A stretch of DNA of 15,396 nucleotides from an uncultured Ruminococcus sp. (GCA_902772615.1 CACYBC010000063.1:1-15396); one strand, 5' to 3'. Counted from the first letter of the stretch, positions 1 to 7,903 are shown. Translations and numbers: made by a program. Notes: generated by a model from the sequence alone, not told the origin.

Positions 1-238
1 CGAGAACGTCTATCACGCGGGATACGGCTACGGTCTTGCCGTCAGGACCAGGATGCATCCGGAAGCCGGAAGCAACACCAGCATAGGTGAGTTCGGCTGG
101 ACCGGCGGCTTCGGATCATGGGTGCTGATGGATCCCGAGAAGCAGATCACCATAGTCTACGCCCATCAGGCAGCTCCCAACATGGAAGAATACGTCCATC
201 CCAGGATAAGGAACATCGTATATTCCGCTCTCGCATAA
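1..238 (+). CDS. Serine hydrolase, beta-lactamase/class C (COG1680-like) family, 3' end only
   Basis: The open frame enters from the left edge (first full codon at base 2) and gives 78 residues before a TAA. The visible part reads as the C-terminal end of a beta-lactamase-related serine hydrolase: a GYGYGLAVRT strand, then GEFGWTGGFGSW, which resembles the third active-site strand of this family (the KTG/HTG-box region, here WTG), then a DPEKQI strand and a last helix. In the family this strand lines the active site of DD-peptidases, class C beta-lactamases and family VIII esterases. The catalytic SxxK and YxN motifs lie outside the window, so the substrate cannot be judged. A perfect hairpin follows the stop. 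Fairly sure of the family, not of the function. Confidence 0.72.
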   Translation, partial: ENVYHAGYGYGLAVRTRMHPEAGSNTSIGEFGWTGGFGSWVLMDPEKQITIVYAHQAAPNMEEYVHPRIRNIVYSALA

Positions 239-254
239 TACTCTCTGAAACAGC

Positions 255-285
255 AAGGCGGCCGGCATAATGCCGGCCGCCTTTT
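255..285. terminator. Strong hairpin between convergent genes, likely bidirectional terminator
   Basis: A perfect 13-bp stem (255-267 with 271-283), nearly all G/C, has a 3-nt loop and runs into TTTT at 282-285. It lies 16 bases after the serine hydrolase stop and just beyond the end of the convergent membrane hydrolase gene. The T-run favours the plus strand. On the minus strand the following sequence is only moderately T-rich, so termination there is inferred. Confidence 0.85.
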
Positions 286-298
286 GTATAACTGTCTG

Positions 299-2299
299 TT
301 AATACAGGATCGAACTGCCTCCGGTCACGATCCAGCACGCCATAAACGCTGATATGAAGGAACCCGTGAACACGTTCCCCGTCTTCCTGTACATCCAGGT
401 ACAGATCAGACTGAACACGACTACCTGAGGCACAAAGACGATGAGCAGCGACATGAAAGGTCCTCCGAAGGTCGAACCGAACAGCACGTCCGCTCCGGGC
501 CCGATACCTGAGAAAAACGGCACATACTCTATCAGCGTTATGAGAAGCACTCCCCCTGTCATCTGCAGCGCAGTCCGCAGCCAGGTCTTTGCAAAGCCTT
601 TTCCTCCATCGGTGTATGTAGACTCGGTCCTCATAAGAGCGAGAGAACGGCTGGTGCTCACCGTGAAGAAGAGCACATATACCGGCAGATAGACCAAGAA
701 CTGCATGAATCTCGTGAAACTGAAACTTCGGAAGAACGGCCAGATGAACCTGAGGTCCAGTCCGAAGAGGATCTCACAGATCCAGGTCACTGCATAAACC
801 ATCAAGAACAGCACCGCAGACAGCAGCAGACTTCTCCCAAGAAGCCTCCAGCTGAAGCGGTCAGGCTGAGCGGCCTCCGCCAGCCCAAGATCGCGGTAAC
901 GGCCAGAATCACCGGCTTTTTTCTGCTTTCTGAGTCTGACCGCTGTCATGATGACGAAGATGATTATAAGCAGTCCGTACCATGACAGGAATCCGTTGCC
1001 GATAGTCATGCGGAACAGTTTTTCCGGAACAGGAAGCAGGCCGTGACCCAGCTGAGTCATGAACGGATAGGTGAGCCCCGTGATCAGTATCCCTACGATG
1101 ACTCCTGTTTTCCACTTCTTTCCGGTGATCATGCTCTCTTTGGACGGCAGCGGCTGAACGACGCCGCTGAAAATGCTGCCCAGCAGCAGATCCGCAGCCG
1201 GGATGACAGAGAATACCGTGAACAGCAGCGCAGTCAGGACCAGAAGTTCCTTAGCCATATATATCTGGTCTGTGCCTGCCAGGCTGGAGTCGATCCCCAG
1301 GGCCGATGCGAACCAGTCCATGGCGACCGCTATGCCCCTCGAGTTGTGTGTCGTAAGACGGTGGTTAGTCATAAGAAGTTCCATCCTTCTGGCCGTACCG
1401 TCAGAGAAAGAACCGTAGGTCCTGTTCCATTCCCCGTTCCCGCTGATCCCCAGGAATTCCCTGCGGAGATCTGTGGACAGAAGTTCGTCCGTGACGTTGC
1501 GTTCATAATCGCGGAAATAGCTGAACTCATCGTACTTCGCCTGGAGCAGCAGGGCATTGTTGAAATGGATCTTTTCCGAGTCATATGCGCTCTTTCTGAA
1601 CAGCTCCCCGCACTGAAGGACCGTTGCTCTGGGCTCTATATCCGTTCCGCTGTATGCCGCAGCGACGGTCCACGAAGACCATGTTCCCATAGAATGCCCG
1701 CTTAGGCCCATCCTGGAGCTGTCAACAAAAGGCAGTTCCGCCAGATATCTGTAAGCATCTATGCCTCCGCAGGAACTGTCGGAGATGGTGTTCCCCGCAT
1801 CATCTCTGGTGTACTTATCGTCAAAGAAGGACAGATTGGAGAAGTTCATCATCAGGCGGTATCTCTCCGCTCCGCCGACGTTCTTCCTGAAAGTGCCGTC
1901 CTCTTCGCTGTCTTCCCCGTAGTTCACTGTTACCTTCTGATTGACATAACCGCGTCTGAGCAGGCCGATATCGGTGCTCCCGTGGCCATACTCGTCGATA
2001 GCCATCACTACCACGCCTCTCCTTGCCAGCTCTATGGAAAAGGCACTGCAGGTCTCGTGGTCATTCTGATAACCGTGCAGCAGCAGGACCGCCGGCGCTT
2101 TAGCTGATCCCGTTGCATTCCCCGGGACATACAGTTTATATGCTATGTGCCCGAGAGACGTGTCTATGGTCCCCTCGCTTATATCTATAGAGGGGACTTC
2201 CCCGGAGCCTCCTCTCTGCACTCTGTCAGCAGCGAACATGCAGCCGAGCGCTAGAACGAGGAGCAGTATAAGGGCCGCAAGGCTCCTGCTCTTTTTCAT
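299..2299 (-). CDS. Alpha/beta hydrolase fused to a polytopic membrane domain
   Basis: The protein has 666 residues from the chosen start. Residues below are numbered from the upstream in-frame ATG at 2305 (add 2). An N-terminal hydrophobic segment (about 8-27) is a signal anchor; the lipobox-like ALGC is weak. An alpha/beta hydrolase domain follows (about 50-340), with an oxyanion-type LLLHGY (74-79), the nucleophile elbow GHSMG (203-207, Ser205), a possible acid Asp259 and a possible His320. The rest holds about eight hydrophobic segments (near 352-378, 400-417, 437-457, 490-512, 530-552, 580-600, 614-636, 644-660). The hydrolase domain is probably outside the membrane, by inference from the signal anchor. 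It is the second gene of an operon with glycerate kinase. The start at 2299 is preferred because AGGAGG lies 6 nt before it but directly abuts the ATG at 2305. Substrate unknown; an esterase or peptidase is possible. Confidence 0.82.
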   Translation of the reverse strand: MKKSRSLAALILLLVLALGCMFAADRVQRGGSGEVPSIDISEGTIDTSLGHIAYKLYVPGNATGSAKAPAVLLLHGYQNDHETCSAFSIELARRGVVVMAIDEYGHGSTDIGLLRRGYVNQKVTVNYGEDSEEDGTFRKNVGGAERYRLMMNFSNLSFFDDKYTRDDAGNTISDSSCGGIDAYRYLAELPFVDSSRMGLSGHSMGTWSSWTVAAAYSGTDIEPRATVLQCGELFRKSAYDSEKIHFNNALLLQAKYDEFSYFRDYERNVTDELLSTDLRREFLGISGNGEWNRTYGSFSDGTARRMELLMTNHRLTTHNSRGIAVAMDWFASALGIDSSLAGTDQIYMAKELLVLTALLFTVFSVIPAADLLLGSIFSGVVQPLPSKESMITGKKWKTGVIVGILITGLTYPFMTQLGHGLLPVPEKLFRMTIGNGFLSWYGLLIIIFVIMTAVRLRKQKKAGDSGRYRDLGLAEAAQPDRFSWRLLGRSLLLSAVLFLMVYAVTWICEILFGLDLRFIWPFFRSFSFTRFMQFLVYLPVYVLFFTVSTSRSLALMRTESTYTDGGKGFAKTWLRTALQMTGGVLLITLIEYVPFFSGIGPGADVLFGSTFGGPFMSLLIVFVPQVVVFSLICTWMYRKTGNVFTGSFISAFMACWIVTGGSSILY

Positions 2300-2301
2300 G
2301 A

Positions 2302-3441
2302 TCATCCTCCTGTTTTCTCCGATAACTTTATGATTCTGAGTATATTGTCCAGGGTCACGGCATAATCCTCCGCAGCCCGTGACTTCAGCTGTTCAAAGGG
2401 AAGCGATGCGCGGTTCGTCGTGAAGACCGCGCTGATCCCTCGCTCCCCAGGATCTCCCGCCGTCCCGTCGTCCATTCCCACTATTGCGATCAGAGGTACG
2501 CCCAGCTTCCCGGTCCTTTTTGACACTCCGTCTATGACCTTCCCCTGGAAGCTCTGGCTGTCCAGTTTTCCCTCTCCCGTGATGACCAGATCGGCATCTG
2601 CCGCGATACGGTCGAAATCCAGCACATCCAGAACAGCCTCGATGCCCGGTTTGAGTTCTCCTCCCAGGAAAGTAATGACTCCGGCTCCGAACCCTCCCGC
2701 GGCTCCGGCGCCGGGAACAGAGGCAATGTCCGTCCTCTCTCTCTTCTTCATCAGTTCTCCGATATGGCGCAGTCCTTCATCGAGCCTGATGACTTCCCTC
2801 TCGTCAGCTCCTTTCTGCGGAGCAAACACAAAAGCTGCTCCCGTGTGGCCGAAGAGAGGATTCCTTACATCACATATGGCGGTCACAGATATCCCGCGAA
2901 GCAGTTCCTCCGTGCCTGAAGTATCATACTCCGCGACAAGAGACAGAGTATCTCCCACGGGGACGAAATCTCTTCCAGTACGGTCGCGGAAGACGGTCCC
3001 CAGCGCAGCGGCACATCCGCAGCCCGCATCATTCGTGGCACTGCCTCCCAGGCCCAGCAGGATCTTTCTGCATCCTCTGGATACAGCATCCCTGATCAGT
3101 TCGCCCACGCCGTAAGTGGTAGTGATACCCGGGTCCTTTCTGTCTCCCACAGACGGCAGCCCCGCAGCGGCCGCCATCTCTATGAATGCCGTGTCTGCGA
3201 GCACGGCATATACAGCATCCGTCTTTTCGCCGAGTGCGTCAGTCACTTCCGTGTGTACCGGTTCAGCTCCGAGAGCACTGACAAAGCAGTCCACTGTCCC
3301 TTCGCCTCCGTCCGCTACGGGCAGAGTTATGATGTCACAGTCAGGAAAAACCGCGCGTATGCGCCTGCTGCATATACTGCATATCTGCAGACTGGACAGT
3401 GTCCCCTTAAAGGAATCCGAGACCACGACACATTTTTTCAT
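2302..3441 (-). CDS. glxK: Glycerate 2-kinase (GlxK/GarK family)
   Basis: This enzyme phosphorylates D-glycerate, in this family normally to 2-phosphoglycerate with ATP, feeding glyoxylate, glucarate or serine breakdown into glycolysis. At 379 residues it has the usual length. Hallmarks visible are SDSFKGTLSS (8-17), PVADGGEGT (41-49), the glycine-rich LGLGGSATNDAGCG (129-142), PGAGAAGGFGAG (243-254) and ITGEGKLDSQSFQGK (287-301). There is no signal peptide, so it is cytosolic. A GGAAGGA element lies about 6 nt before the ATG. It is the first gene of a two-gene operon with the membrane hydrolase. No glycerate transporter or tartronate-semialdehyde reductase is in view, so the source of glycerate is unknown. 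Confident in the family. Confidence 0.94.
   Translation of the reverse strand: MKKCVVVSDSFKGTLSSLQICSICSRRIRAVFPDCDIITLPVADGGEGTVDCFVSALGAEPVHTEVTDALGEKTDAVYAVLADTAFIEMAAAAGLPSVGDRKDPGITTTYGVGELIRDAVSRGCRKILLGLGGSATNDAGCGCAAALGTVFRDRTGRDFVPVGDTLSLVAEYDTSGTEELLRGISVTAICDVRNPLFGHTGAAFVFAPQKGADEREVIRLDEGLRHIGELMKKRERTDIASVPGAGAAGGFGAGVITFLGGELKPGIEAVLDVLDFDRIAADADLVITGEGKLDSQSFQGKVIDGVSKRTGKLGVPLIAIVGMDDGTAGDPGERGISAVFTTNRASLPFEQLKSRAAEDYAVTLDNILRIIKLSEKTGG
2306..2311 (-). promoter_or_regulatory. Ribosome binding site that decides the hydrolase start
   Basis: AGGAGG on the minus strand lies within the last codons of the glycerate kinase gene. It is 6 nt upstream of the ATG at 2299-2297, but 0 nt from the alternative ATG at 2305-2303, which is too close to be used. 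The hydrolase is therefore probably translated from 2299, two bases after the upstream stop. Confidence 0.7.
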
Positions 3442-3476
3442 GACGTTCCTTCCTGTCGATAAATGTCTTTTTTCTT

Positions 3477-3485
3477 ATTTTAGCA
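3477..3485 (-). promoter_or_regulatory. Extended -10 promoter for the glycerate kinase operon
   Basis: On the minus strand TGCTAAAAT fits an extended -10 element (TGn plus 5 of 6 bases of TATAAT), 36 nt upstream of the glxK start codon. No good -35 is found at the right distance, which is common for extended -10 promoters. Prediction from sequence only. Confidence 0.45.
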
Positions 3486-3581
3486 TATTGCTTACGGAAA
3501 CCTGTTTGTCCTCGCAGGCTCTATTTCACGCGCGGAGGCTATATGCCGGCAGCGGGGCTCTCCCGGTGTTGTGGGTTATTA

Positions 3582-3587
3582 TATAAT
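3582..3587 (+). promoter_or_regulatory. Probable -10 box of the SRAP-ThpR-oxidoreductase operon
   Basis: A perfect TATAAT lies 39 nt upstream of the SRAP start codon in an AT-rich patch. The region 17 nt further upstream has no convincing -35. An alternative -10 (TATAAG at 3593-3598) with TTGTGG at 3569-3574 is also possible. The stretch 3442-3626 between the divergent operons holds no gene that I can support. Confidence 0.4.
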
Positions 3588-3626
3588 GAAGATATAAGAA
3601 CGATTGATTGCCAACGGAGACGGAAC

Positions 3627-4256
3627 ATGTGCGTCAGATTCATAATGTACTCCCAACCTGTCGAACGGGACGACTTCGTGCAGCAGATGATGCAGTCTGC
3701 TCTCGTCAAAAGATTTCAGGATATCGGCGCGTCTGTCCTGACCTCGGGAGAAGCGCGCCCGACCAATGTCGTGCCCGTGATCGCGCCGGACAGGAACGGC
3801 GCAAGGACAGTCTTCCCGATGAGATGGGGCTTCCGCGTCCCGGGGCTGTCCCTTGTAGTTAATGCCAGGACTGAAACTGCTGCTGCAAAGCCCACCTTCC
3901 GCGATGCCTGGAGACAGCACAGGTGCGCGATCCCGGCCAGATCCTATATCGAATGGGAGCATATTACGGATCCCGGAGGAAAGACACGTACAGGTGACAG
4001 ATTCTCCATCCACCCGGCCGGCGAACCGGTCACGTGGCTGTGCGGGCTGTACAGGATAGAAGACGGTCTTCCCGTCTTCACTGTGCTCACCAGAGAACCT
4101 TCCGAGTCTGTCAGGCATATACATGACAGGATGCCCCTTATCCTTCCCGGATCTCTTGTTGACGCCTGGGTGGATCCCGGCAGAAGAGCAGAAGATCTCC
4201 TCGGCCATGCGGTCACTTCACTCATCGCCGACAGGATGGGAGGCACTGATAACTGA
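3627..4256 (+). CDS. SRAP-domain protein (YedK/HMCES family), abasic-site DNA-protein crosslinker
   Basis: SRAP proteins react through the amino-terminal Cys2 with abasic sites in single-stranded DNA, forming a protective thiazolidine crosslink. The frame is open further upstream, but the start at 3627 is required by function: it gives Met-Cys, so Cys2 is exposed after Met removal, and GGAGA lies 6 nt before it. The protein is 209 residues. Visible family residues are Cys2, the ARPTNVVPVI strand (43-52), the VVNARTET loop with Asn79 and Arg81, CAIPARSYIEW with Glu109, and HIHDRMPLIL with His166, matching the Cys/Asn/Glu/His active site of YedK and HMCES. First gene of a three-gene operon; its stop overlaps the thpR start (TGATG), indicating translational coupling. 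Confident. Confidence 0.93.
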   Translation: MCVRFIMYSQPVERDDFVQQMMQSALVKRFQDIGASVLTSGEARPTNVVPVIAPDRNGARTVFPMRWGFRVPGLSLVVNARTETAAAKPTFRDAWRQHRCAIPARSYIEWEHITDPGGKTRTGDRFSIHPAGEPVTWLCGLYRIEDGLPVFTVLTREPSESVRHIHDRMPLILPGSLVDAWVDPGRRAEDLLGHAVTSLIADRMGGTDN

Positions 4257-4783
4257 TGCGTCTGTTCATTGCCATTCCCCTGAGCAGCGAGATCAAAGCT
4301 CACCTCGGAGACTTTCAGGAAACGCTGAAGACATCAGGTATCACAGGCAGCTGGTCTCCGATCGGGAACCTCCACCTGACCCTGGCTTTCATCGGTGAAT
4401 ATGCAGATCCGGACAAAGTGCTGGACACTGTCGGTTCGGTATCCTTCATGCCGTTCGATCTGTGCTTTTGCAGCACCGGTTCTTTCTCCGATACGCTCTG
4501 GGCAGGCGTCGGAAAGAACGAATCTCTGGAAAAACTTGCCGGAGATGTCAGAAAGGCACTCGCAGGCTCTGGTATCCCGTTTGACAGAAAAAAGTTCCGT
4601 CCGCATATCACACTGGCCAGAAGGTCTTCCGTCCCGGCGGACCTCTCCTTGCTTCCTCGCCCTGACCCCGCTGTAATGACTGTCGACAGTTTCTCCCTGT
4701 TCAGATCGGACAGAGGAAAGCACGGGATGATCTATACAGAGCTGGGCAGCGTACCCGCTCTCTCATCTGCAGAAAGGATATGA
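4256..4783 (+). CDS. thpR: RNA 2',3'-cyclic phosphodiesterase (ThpR/LigT, 2H family)
   Basis: Members of the 2H phosphoesterase superfamily open 2',3'-cyclic phosphates at RNA ends; some also join tRNA halves in vitro. The 175-residue length is typical. Both catalytic HxTx motifs are present: HLTL at 40-43, within NLHLTLAFIGE, and HITL at 117-120, within FRPHITLARR. The N-terminal MRLFIAIPLS is also characteristic. The start overlaps the SRAP stop by one base (TGATG), and a GGGAGG about 12 nt upstream is rather far away, so re-initiation by the upstream ribosome is likely. The next gene begins one base after its stop. Pairing with a DNA-lesion protein suggests a shared nucleic-acid repair context, but that is inference. 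Confidence 0.92.
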   Translation: MRLFIAIPLSSEIKAHLGDFQETLKTSGITGSWSPIGNLHLTLAFIGEYADPDKVLDTVGSVSFMPFDLCFCSTGSFSDTLWAGVGKNESLEKLAGDVRKALAGSGIPFDRKKFRPHITLARRSSVPADLSLLPRPDPAVMTVDSFSLFRSDRGKHGMIYTELGSVPALSSAERI

Positions 4784-4784
4784 C

Positions 4785-5762
4785 ATGCTTATCAAAGAAC
4801 CTGTAACGATAAATACCCTTACCTTAAGGAACCGCATAGTCAAGGCCCCTTGTGACACCGCCGGCGCCGTTGACGGCGCGCCGGACGAGAACATGGCGGA
4901 GCACTACAGACAGCGGGCCCGCGGCACAGGGCTGGTCATAGTTGAACACGAATGGATCCTGCCGGAAGGAATGGCGCATGCAAAACAGCTGTCCATGGGA
5001 GACGACCGTCTCATCGAAGCATACAGGGTCCTCACTGAAGCAGTTCACTGCGAAGGCGCCGCGGTATTCGCGCAGCTGAGCCATGCAGGCGCCAAAGCGA
5101 AAGACTCAGGTCTTCCGGCCATCGCCCCGAGCGAGAACACCGTCTGGCCGCAGTATCATCCGAGGGCCATGGACAGCGAAGACTTCAGCCGGGTGACAGA
5201 AGGGTTTGCTGCCGCCGCACAGCGCGCAAAAGCTGCGGGCTTTGACGGTGTCCAGATACACAGCGCTCACGGCTATCTTCTCAATCAGTTCTATTCCCCT
5301 CTGACCAATGACCGGACCGATCCTTATTCCGGCAGTACCCTGGAAGGCCGCACGAGGCTCCACTGCGAAGTCATCCGCGCTGTCCGTGAAGCTGTGGGGA
5401 ATGACTATCCCGTAGCGATCAGGTTCGGGGCATGTGATTTCATGGACGGAGGAAGCACCATAGAGGAGATCCCTGTGGCTGTCAGGATCTTTGAACAGGC
5501 CGGTGCCGACCTGATAGACATCTCAGGCGGCCTCAACGGTTTCATGAGACCAGGAAACACGGAACCCGGCTACTTCAAGGACATGAGCATCGCCGCGCGG
5601 CGTGCCGTCACAGTCCCCGTCGTTCTCACCGGAGGCGTCACCACGGGAGAACAGCTCGAAAGTCTTCTGGAAGAAGGCGCAGCCGATCTTATAGGTGTCG
5701 GCCGCGCTCTTCTCAGCGACCCCGACTGGTCCCTCAAAGCGCTCGAAAGCGTCTGCGGCTGA
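4785..5762 (+). CDS. NADH:flavin oxidoreductase, Old Yellow Enzyme family (single TIM barrel)
   Basis: An FMN-dependent TIM-barrel enzyme that would reduce an activated alkene or a related substrate with NAD(P)H. Its 325 residues cover only the barrel; the C-terminal Fe-S/FAD module of 2,4-dienoyl-CoA reductase-type proteins is absent. Motifs seen: NRIVKAP (16-22), AQLSHAG (96-102), GFDGVQIHSAHGYLLNQF (152-169) with the His159/His162 pair, TNDRTDPYSGS (174-184), Arg213 in AIRFG, LTGGV (281-285) and GVGRALLSDP (304-313), which is the phosphate-binding end of the barrel. It is third in the operon, starts one base after the thpR stop, and AGAAAGGA lies 6 nt before the ATG. A strong terminator follows. 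The substrate cannot be read from the sequence. Confidence 0.9.
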   Translation: MLIKEPVTINTLTLRNRIVKAPCDTAGAVDGAPDENMAEHYRQRARGTGLVIVEHEWILPEGMAHAKQLSMGDDRLIEAYRVLTEAVHCEGAAVFAQLSHAGAKAKDSGLPAIAPSENTVWPQYHPRAMDSEDFSRVTEGFAAAAQRAKAAGFDGVQIHSAHGYLLNQFYSPLTNDRTDPYSGSTLEGRTRLHCEVIRAVREAVGNDYPVAIRFGACDFMDGGSTIEEIPVAVRIFEQAGADLIDISGGLNGFMRPGNTEPGYFKDMSIAARRAVTVPVVLTGGVTTGEQLESLLEEGAADLIGVGRALLSDPDWSLKALESVCG

Positions 5763-5811
5763 TATCCTCCCCGCTTTCAGAGCAGCGGTATGATCGATCA
5801 CAGTTTACCAA

Positions 5812-5854
5812 GCCCTCCGTAACGGCATCCGGCTGTTACGGAGGGCCTCTTTTT
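5812..5854 (+). terminator. Rho-independent terminator of the SRAP operon
   Basis: A perfect 12-bp stem (5812-5823 with 5835-5846) with an 11-nt loop is followed by CTCTTTTT. It starts 50 bases after the oxidoreductase stop. Confidence 0.88.
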
Positions 5855-5938
5855 CCGGCGCTGCAGGACAGCTCCGTATCAGCGCATGTGGCAATTTGCC
5901 ATACCTTTCCGTGAATATCACCAAAACGCTTCCGCCTT

Positions 5939-5968
5939 CTGCCAAATCATTAATTTGCGGATTATACT
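5939..5968 (+). promoter_or_regulatory. Promoter of the 616-residue hydrolase gene, with a small inverted repeat
   Basis: CTGCCA (5939-5944, 4 of 6 to TTGACA) and TATACT (5963-5968, 5 of 6 to TATAAT) are 18 nt apart. Between them lies a short inverted repeat, CAAAT (5943-5947) and ATTTG (5953-5957), which could be an operator half-site pair but is short and AT-rich. A second small palindrome, GGCAATTTGCC, sits at 5890-5900. The remaining intergenic bases hold nothing else I can support. Confidence 0.45.
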
Positions 5969-6013
5969 ATCTTTAGATGTAATAATCATTACTGAAAACA
6001 AGGAGGAACAATC

Positions 6014-7864
6014 ATGCTGAATTACTGGAACCGGCAGGACAATCCCGCTACTTTCGAGACCCTCGAAGAAGTCCGCGCGAATGCCCCCGGTGTCACTTCA
6101 AAGCTTTCCGGAGCCGCGCGTTTCAAACAGATCCTCAACCCCGCTCTGGAAGATTTCCCGAATGATATCGCTTATTTTTACCGCTCACCCAACATCTACG
6201 GCGCAGAGACCGGCGCCAGGAACAACACAACGTTCATCGTTTTCGCTCCGTGCAGGCTGGAAACGAAAGAGGAAGGAAAGGCCTACCTTGAGAAGCTCGG
6301 TCTGATAAAGCTGATCGATGAAGCCATAGGAACCATAATCCTTCAGATGCCCAAGGATCCTTCCGGATATACCGAAGACGACCTTCAGTACAGCTATACT
6401 CTCTACAACGCGCTGCTGAGCCAGAAAGCTTTCATCGAGATAGACGGCGAACGCTGCGTTCCCGCAGAGAGCGAGTACTGCGGCGGTTACGGCAAGACCT
6501 ATATGTTCGGCGTAGACGAAGCCGCCACCTTCATGAACAACTTCGTAGCCGGCTCCCGTGAAGAGCTGATCGGCCGCGTTGCCGGATACTTCACCTACGG
6601 CGGCGAGATGTCGGAGGAAGTTGCAGTCACGCTGTGCGTGCCGGCATTCATAGTCAACGGCACGACTACAGAGATCCGCAAGTTCCGTGAAGCGAACGGC
6701 GCAAACGCCTATGCGCTCTGCGACGGCGTCTCCCGTTTCTATGACCAGTCTCTCCCGTTCCGCGAGGTACGCACCGCGGAGGACAAGGACGGGGATGTCA
6801 GCTGCTGGATCGAGAAGGCTTTCCGCAGCATGTTCATCTTCGTACAGCGCTCGGCTAACGTCCAGACGAAGTATCTTGAGCCGCGCGTGACAGGATGCTA
6901 TCAGGGTTACGTCACTGCTCCGGAGATCACACGCTTTGCTCTCTCACGCCGCAACCCGATCTTCAACAACAGGACTGTCATCGGAGATCTTCAGGTGACC
7001 TTCATCAAGGACTCCGAGACTTTCAGCGATATGAAGAGCCCCGGCGGACTGATGTCCGAAGCCGGCGATTATCTCGACACCTGGTATGAGGTCCTTCCGC
7101 AGGAAGTTCTCAACAATACCGCTCCGGAACACAGCGTTCCCCTGCTGCTCGCGAACCACGGAGGCGGAGACGACGTCCTGATGTTCCTCGACGAGACCGG
7201 TATCCTTCTGACTGCCGGCGAACAGAATTTCGCCATCGCAGCGGCGATGCACAGCGGCCTCACCCTTATCGGCGGTGAGCTCCTGCCCAGATTCACGAAA
7301 TACATCCTCGACAAATATCCCGCCCTCGACCCGGAGCGCGTCTGGGTGACCGGATATTCGATGGGAGGCTGGGCCACCTATCACTGCATCTCGCATCATC
7401 CGGAACTCTTCGCGGCAGCTGCCCCGATGGCCATGCCTCTGCGCGACCTGCCTGATACCGCGGAAGAACTCTATAAGAACATAGACCTGCCGGCCATGCT
7501 CATCTCCTCCACATTCGACTTCGCAGCCTGGGATTCCGAGAACAATCACCTCAATGAAGGCGGCCGCGACTTCCTGCAGACTTACTGCAAGTTCAACGAG
7601 ATCGACCCCGTTGATGAATTTGACTATGTTAAGTATCCCGTTATCGGCCGTCCCTTCGATTCCCTCAACATCACGACGGTCAACGGTGAATGGCGCAACG
7701 CAGAATGGCTCATTAAAAACGGGAATGGTGTTCCGATGATCGGACTGAACGTCACGGAATACCTGATGCACTCGCTCTGGCCCGGTTATGGCGATATCGC
7801 ATACAACTTCCTGAAGCATTATCGCCGCGACAAGGAGACCGGAGAGATCGTCTATACAGAGTGA
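6014..7864 (+). CDS. Alpha/beta hydrolase (PHB-depolymerase/esterase-like), 616 residues, possible two-half architecture
   Basis: The C-terminal half (about 370-616) is a recognisable alpha/beta hydrolase: LLLANHGGGDD (377-387) as oxyanion strand, GYSMGG (447-452) with nucleophile Ser449, ISSTFDF (497-503) with Asp502 as a possible acid, and MHSLWPGYGD (585-594) with His586 as the likely base. The N-terminal half (about 50-270) looks like a degenerate copy of the same fold: a FIVFAPC strand (74-80), GGYGKTYMFG (157-166) where the nucleophile elbow would be but without Ser, and a VPAFIVNGTTTE strand (209-220). No signal peptide is seen, so it should be cytosolic. AAGGAGG lies 7 nt before the ATG. 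It is a single-gene unit, with promoter and terminator on either side. Arg codons are mostly CGC, unlike the AGA/AGG-rich operon before it. Substrate unknown. Confidence 0.8.
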   Translation: MLNYWNRQDNPATFETLEEVRANAPGVTSKLSGAARFKQILNPALEDFPNDIAYFYRSPNIYGAETGARNNTTFIVFAPCRLETKEEGKAYLEKLGLIKLIDEAIGTIILQMPKDPSGYTEDDLQYSYTLYNALLSQKAFIEIDGERCVPAESEYCGGYGKTYMFGVDEAATFMNNFVAGSREELIGRVAGYFTYGGEMSEEVAVTLCVPAFIVNGTTTEIRKFREANGANAYALCDGVSRFYDQSLPFREVRTAEDKDGDVSCWIEKAFRSMFIFVQRSANVQTKYLEPRVTGCYQGYVTAPEITRFALSRRNPIFNNRTVIGDLQVTFIKDSETFSDMKSPGGLMSEAGDYLDTWYEVLPQEVLNNTAPEHSVPLLLANHGGGDDVLMFLDETGILLTAGEQNFAIAAAMHSGLTLIGGELLPRFTKYILDKYPALDPERVWVTGYSMGGWATYHCISHHPELFAAAAPMAMPLRDLPDTAEELYKNIDLPAMLISSTFDFAAWDSENNHLNEGGRDFLQTYCKFNEIDPVDEFDYVKYPVIGRPFDSLNITTVNGEWRNAEWLIKNGNGVPMIGLNVTEYLMHSLWPGYGDIAYNFLKHYRRDKETGEIVYTE

Positions 7865-7903
7865 TCTTCGGATCGCCCGGATCTTTTAAGCGCACATTAT
7901 CAA

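Noticed and set aside
1043..1705. 220-residue plus-strand frame inside the membrane hydrolase gene
   Set aside because: Overlaps the hydrolase domain on the other strand, is rich in Arg, Gln and Pro, and resembles no family.
2420..3115. 231-residue Ser/Pro-rich plus-strand frame opposite glycerate kinase
   Set aside because: Low-complexity antisense translation of conserved glycerate kinase motifs; not a gene.
3543..3626. Longer N-terminus of the SRAP protein
   Set aside because: The family needs Cys at position 2; the extension would bury it and has no good ribosome binding site, and the probable -10 box lies within it.
6944..7819. 291-residue minus-strand frame opposite the 616-residue hydrolase gene
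   Set aside because: It is antisense to a well-supported gene with strong RBS and GYSMGG motif; composition is typical of a shadow frame.
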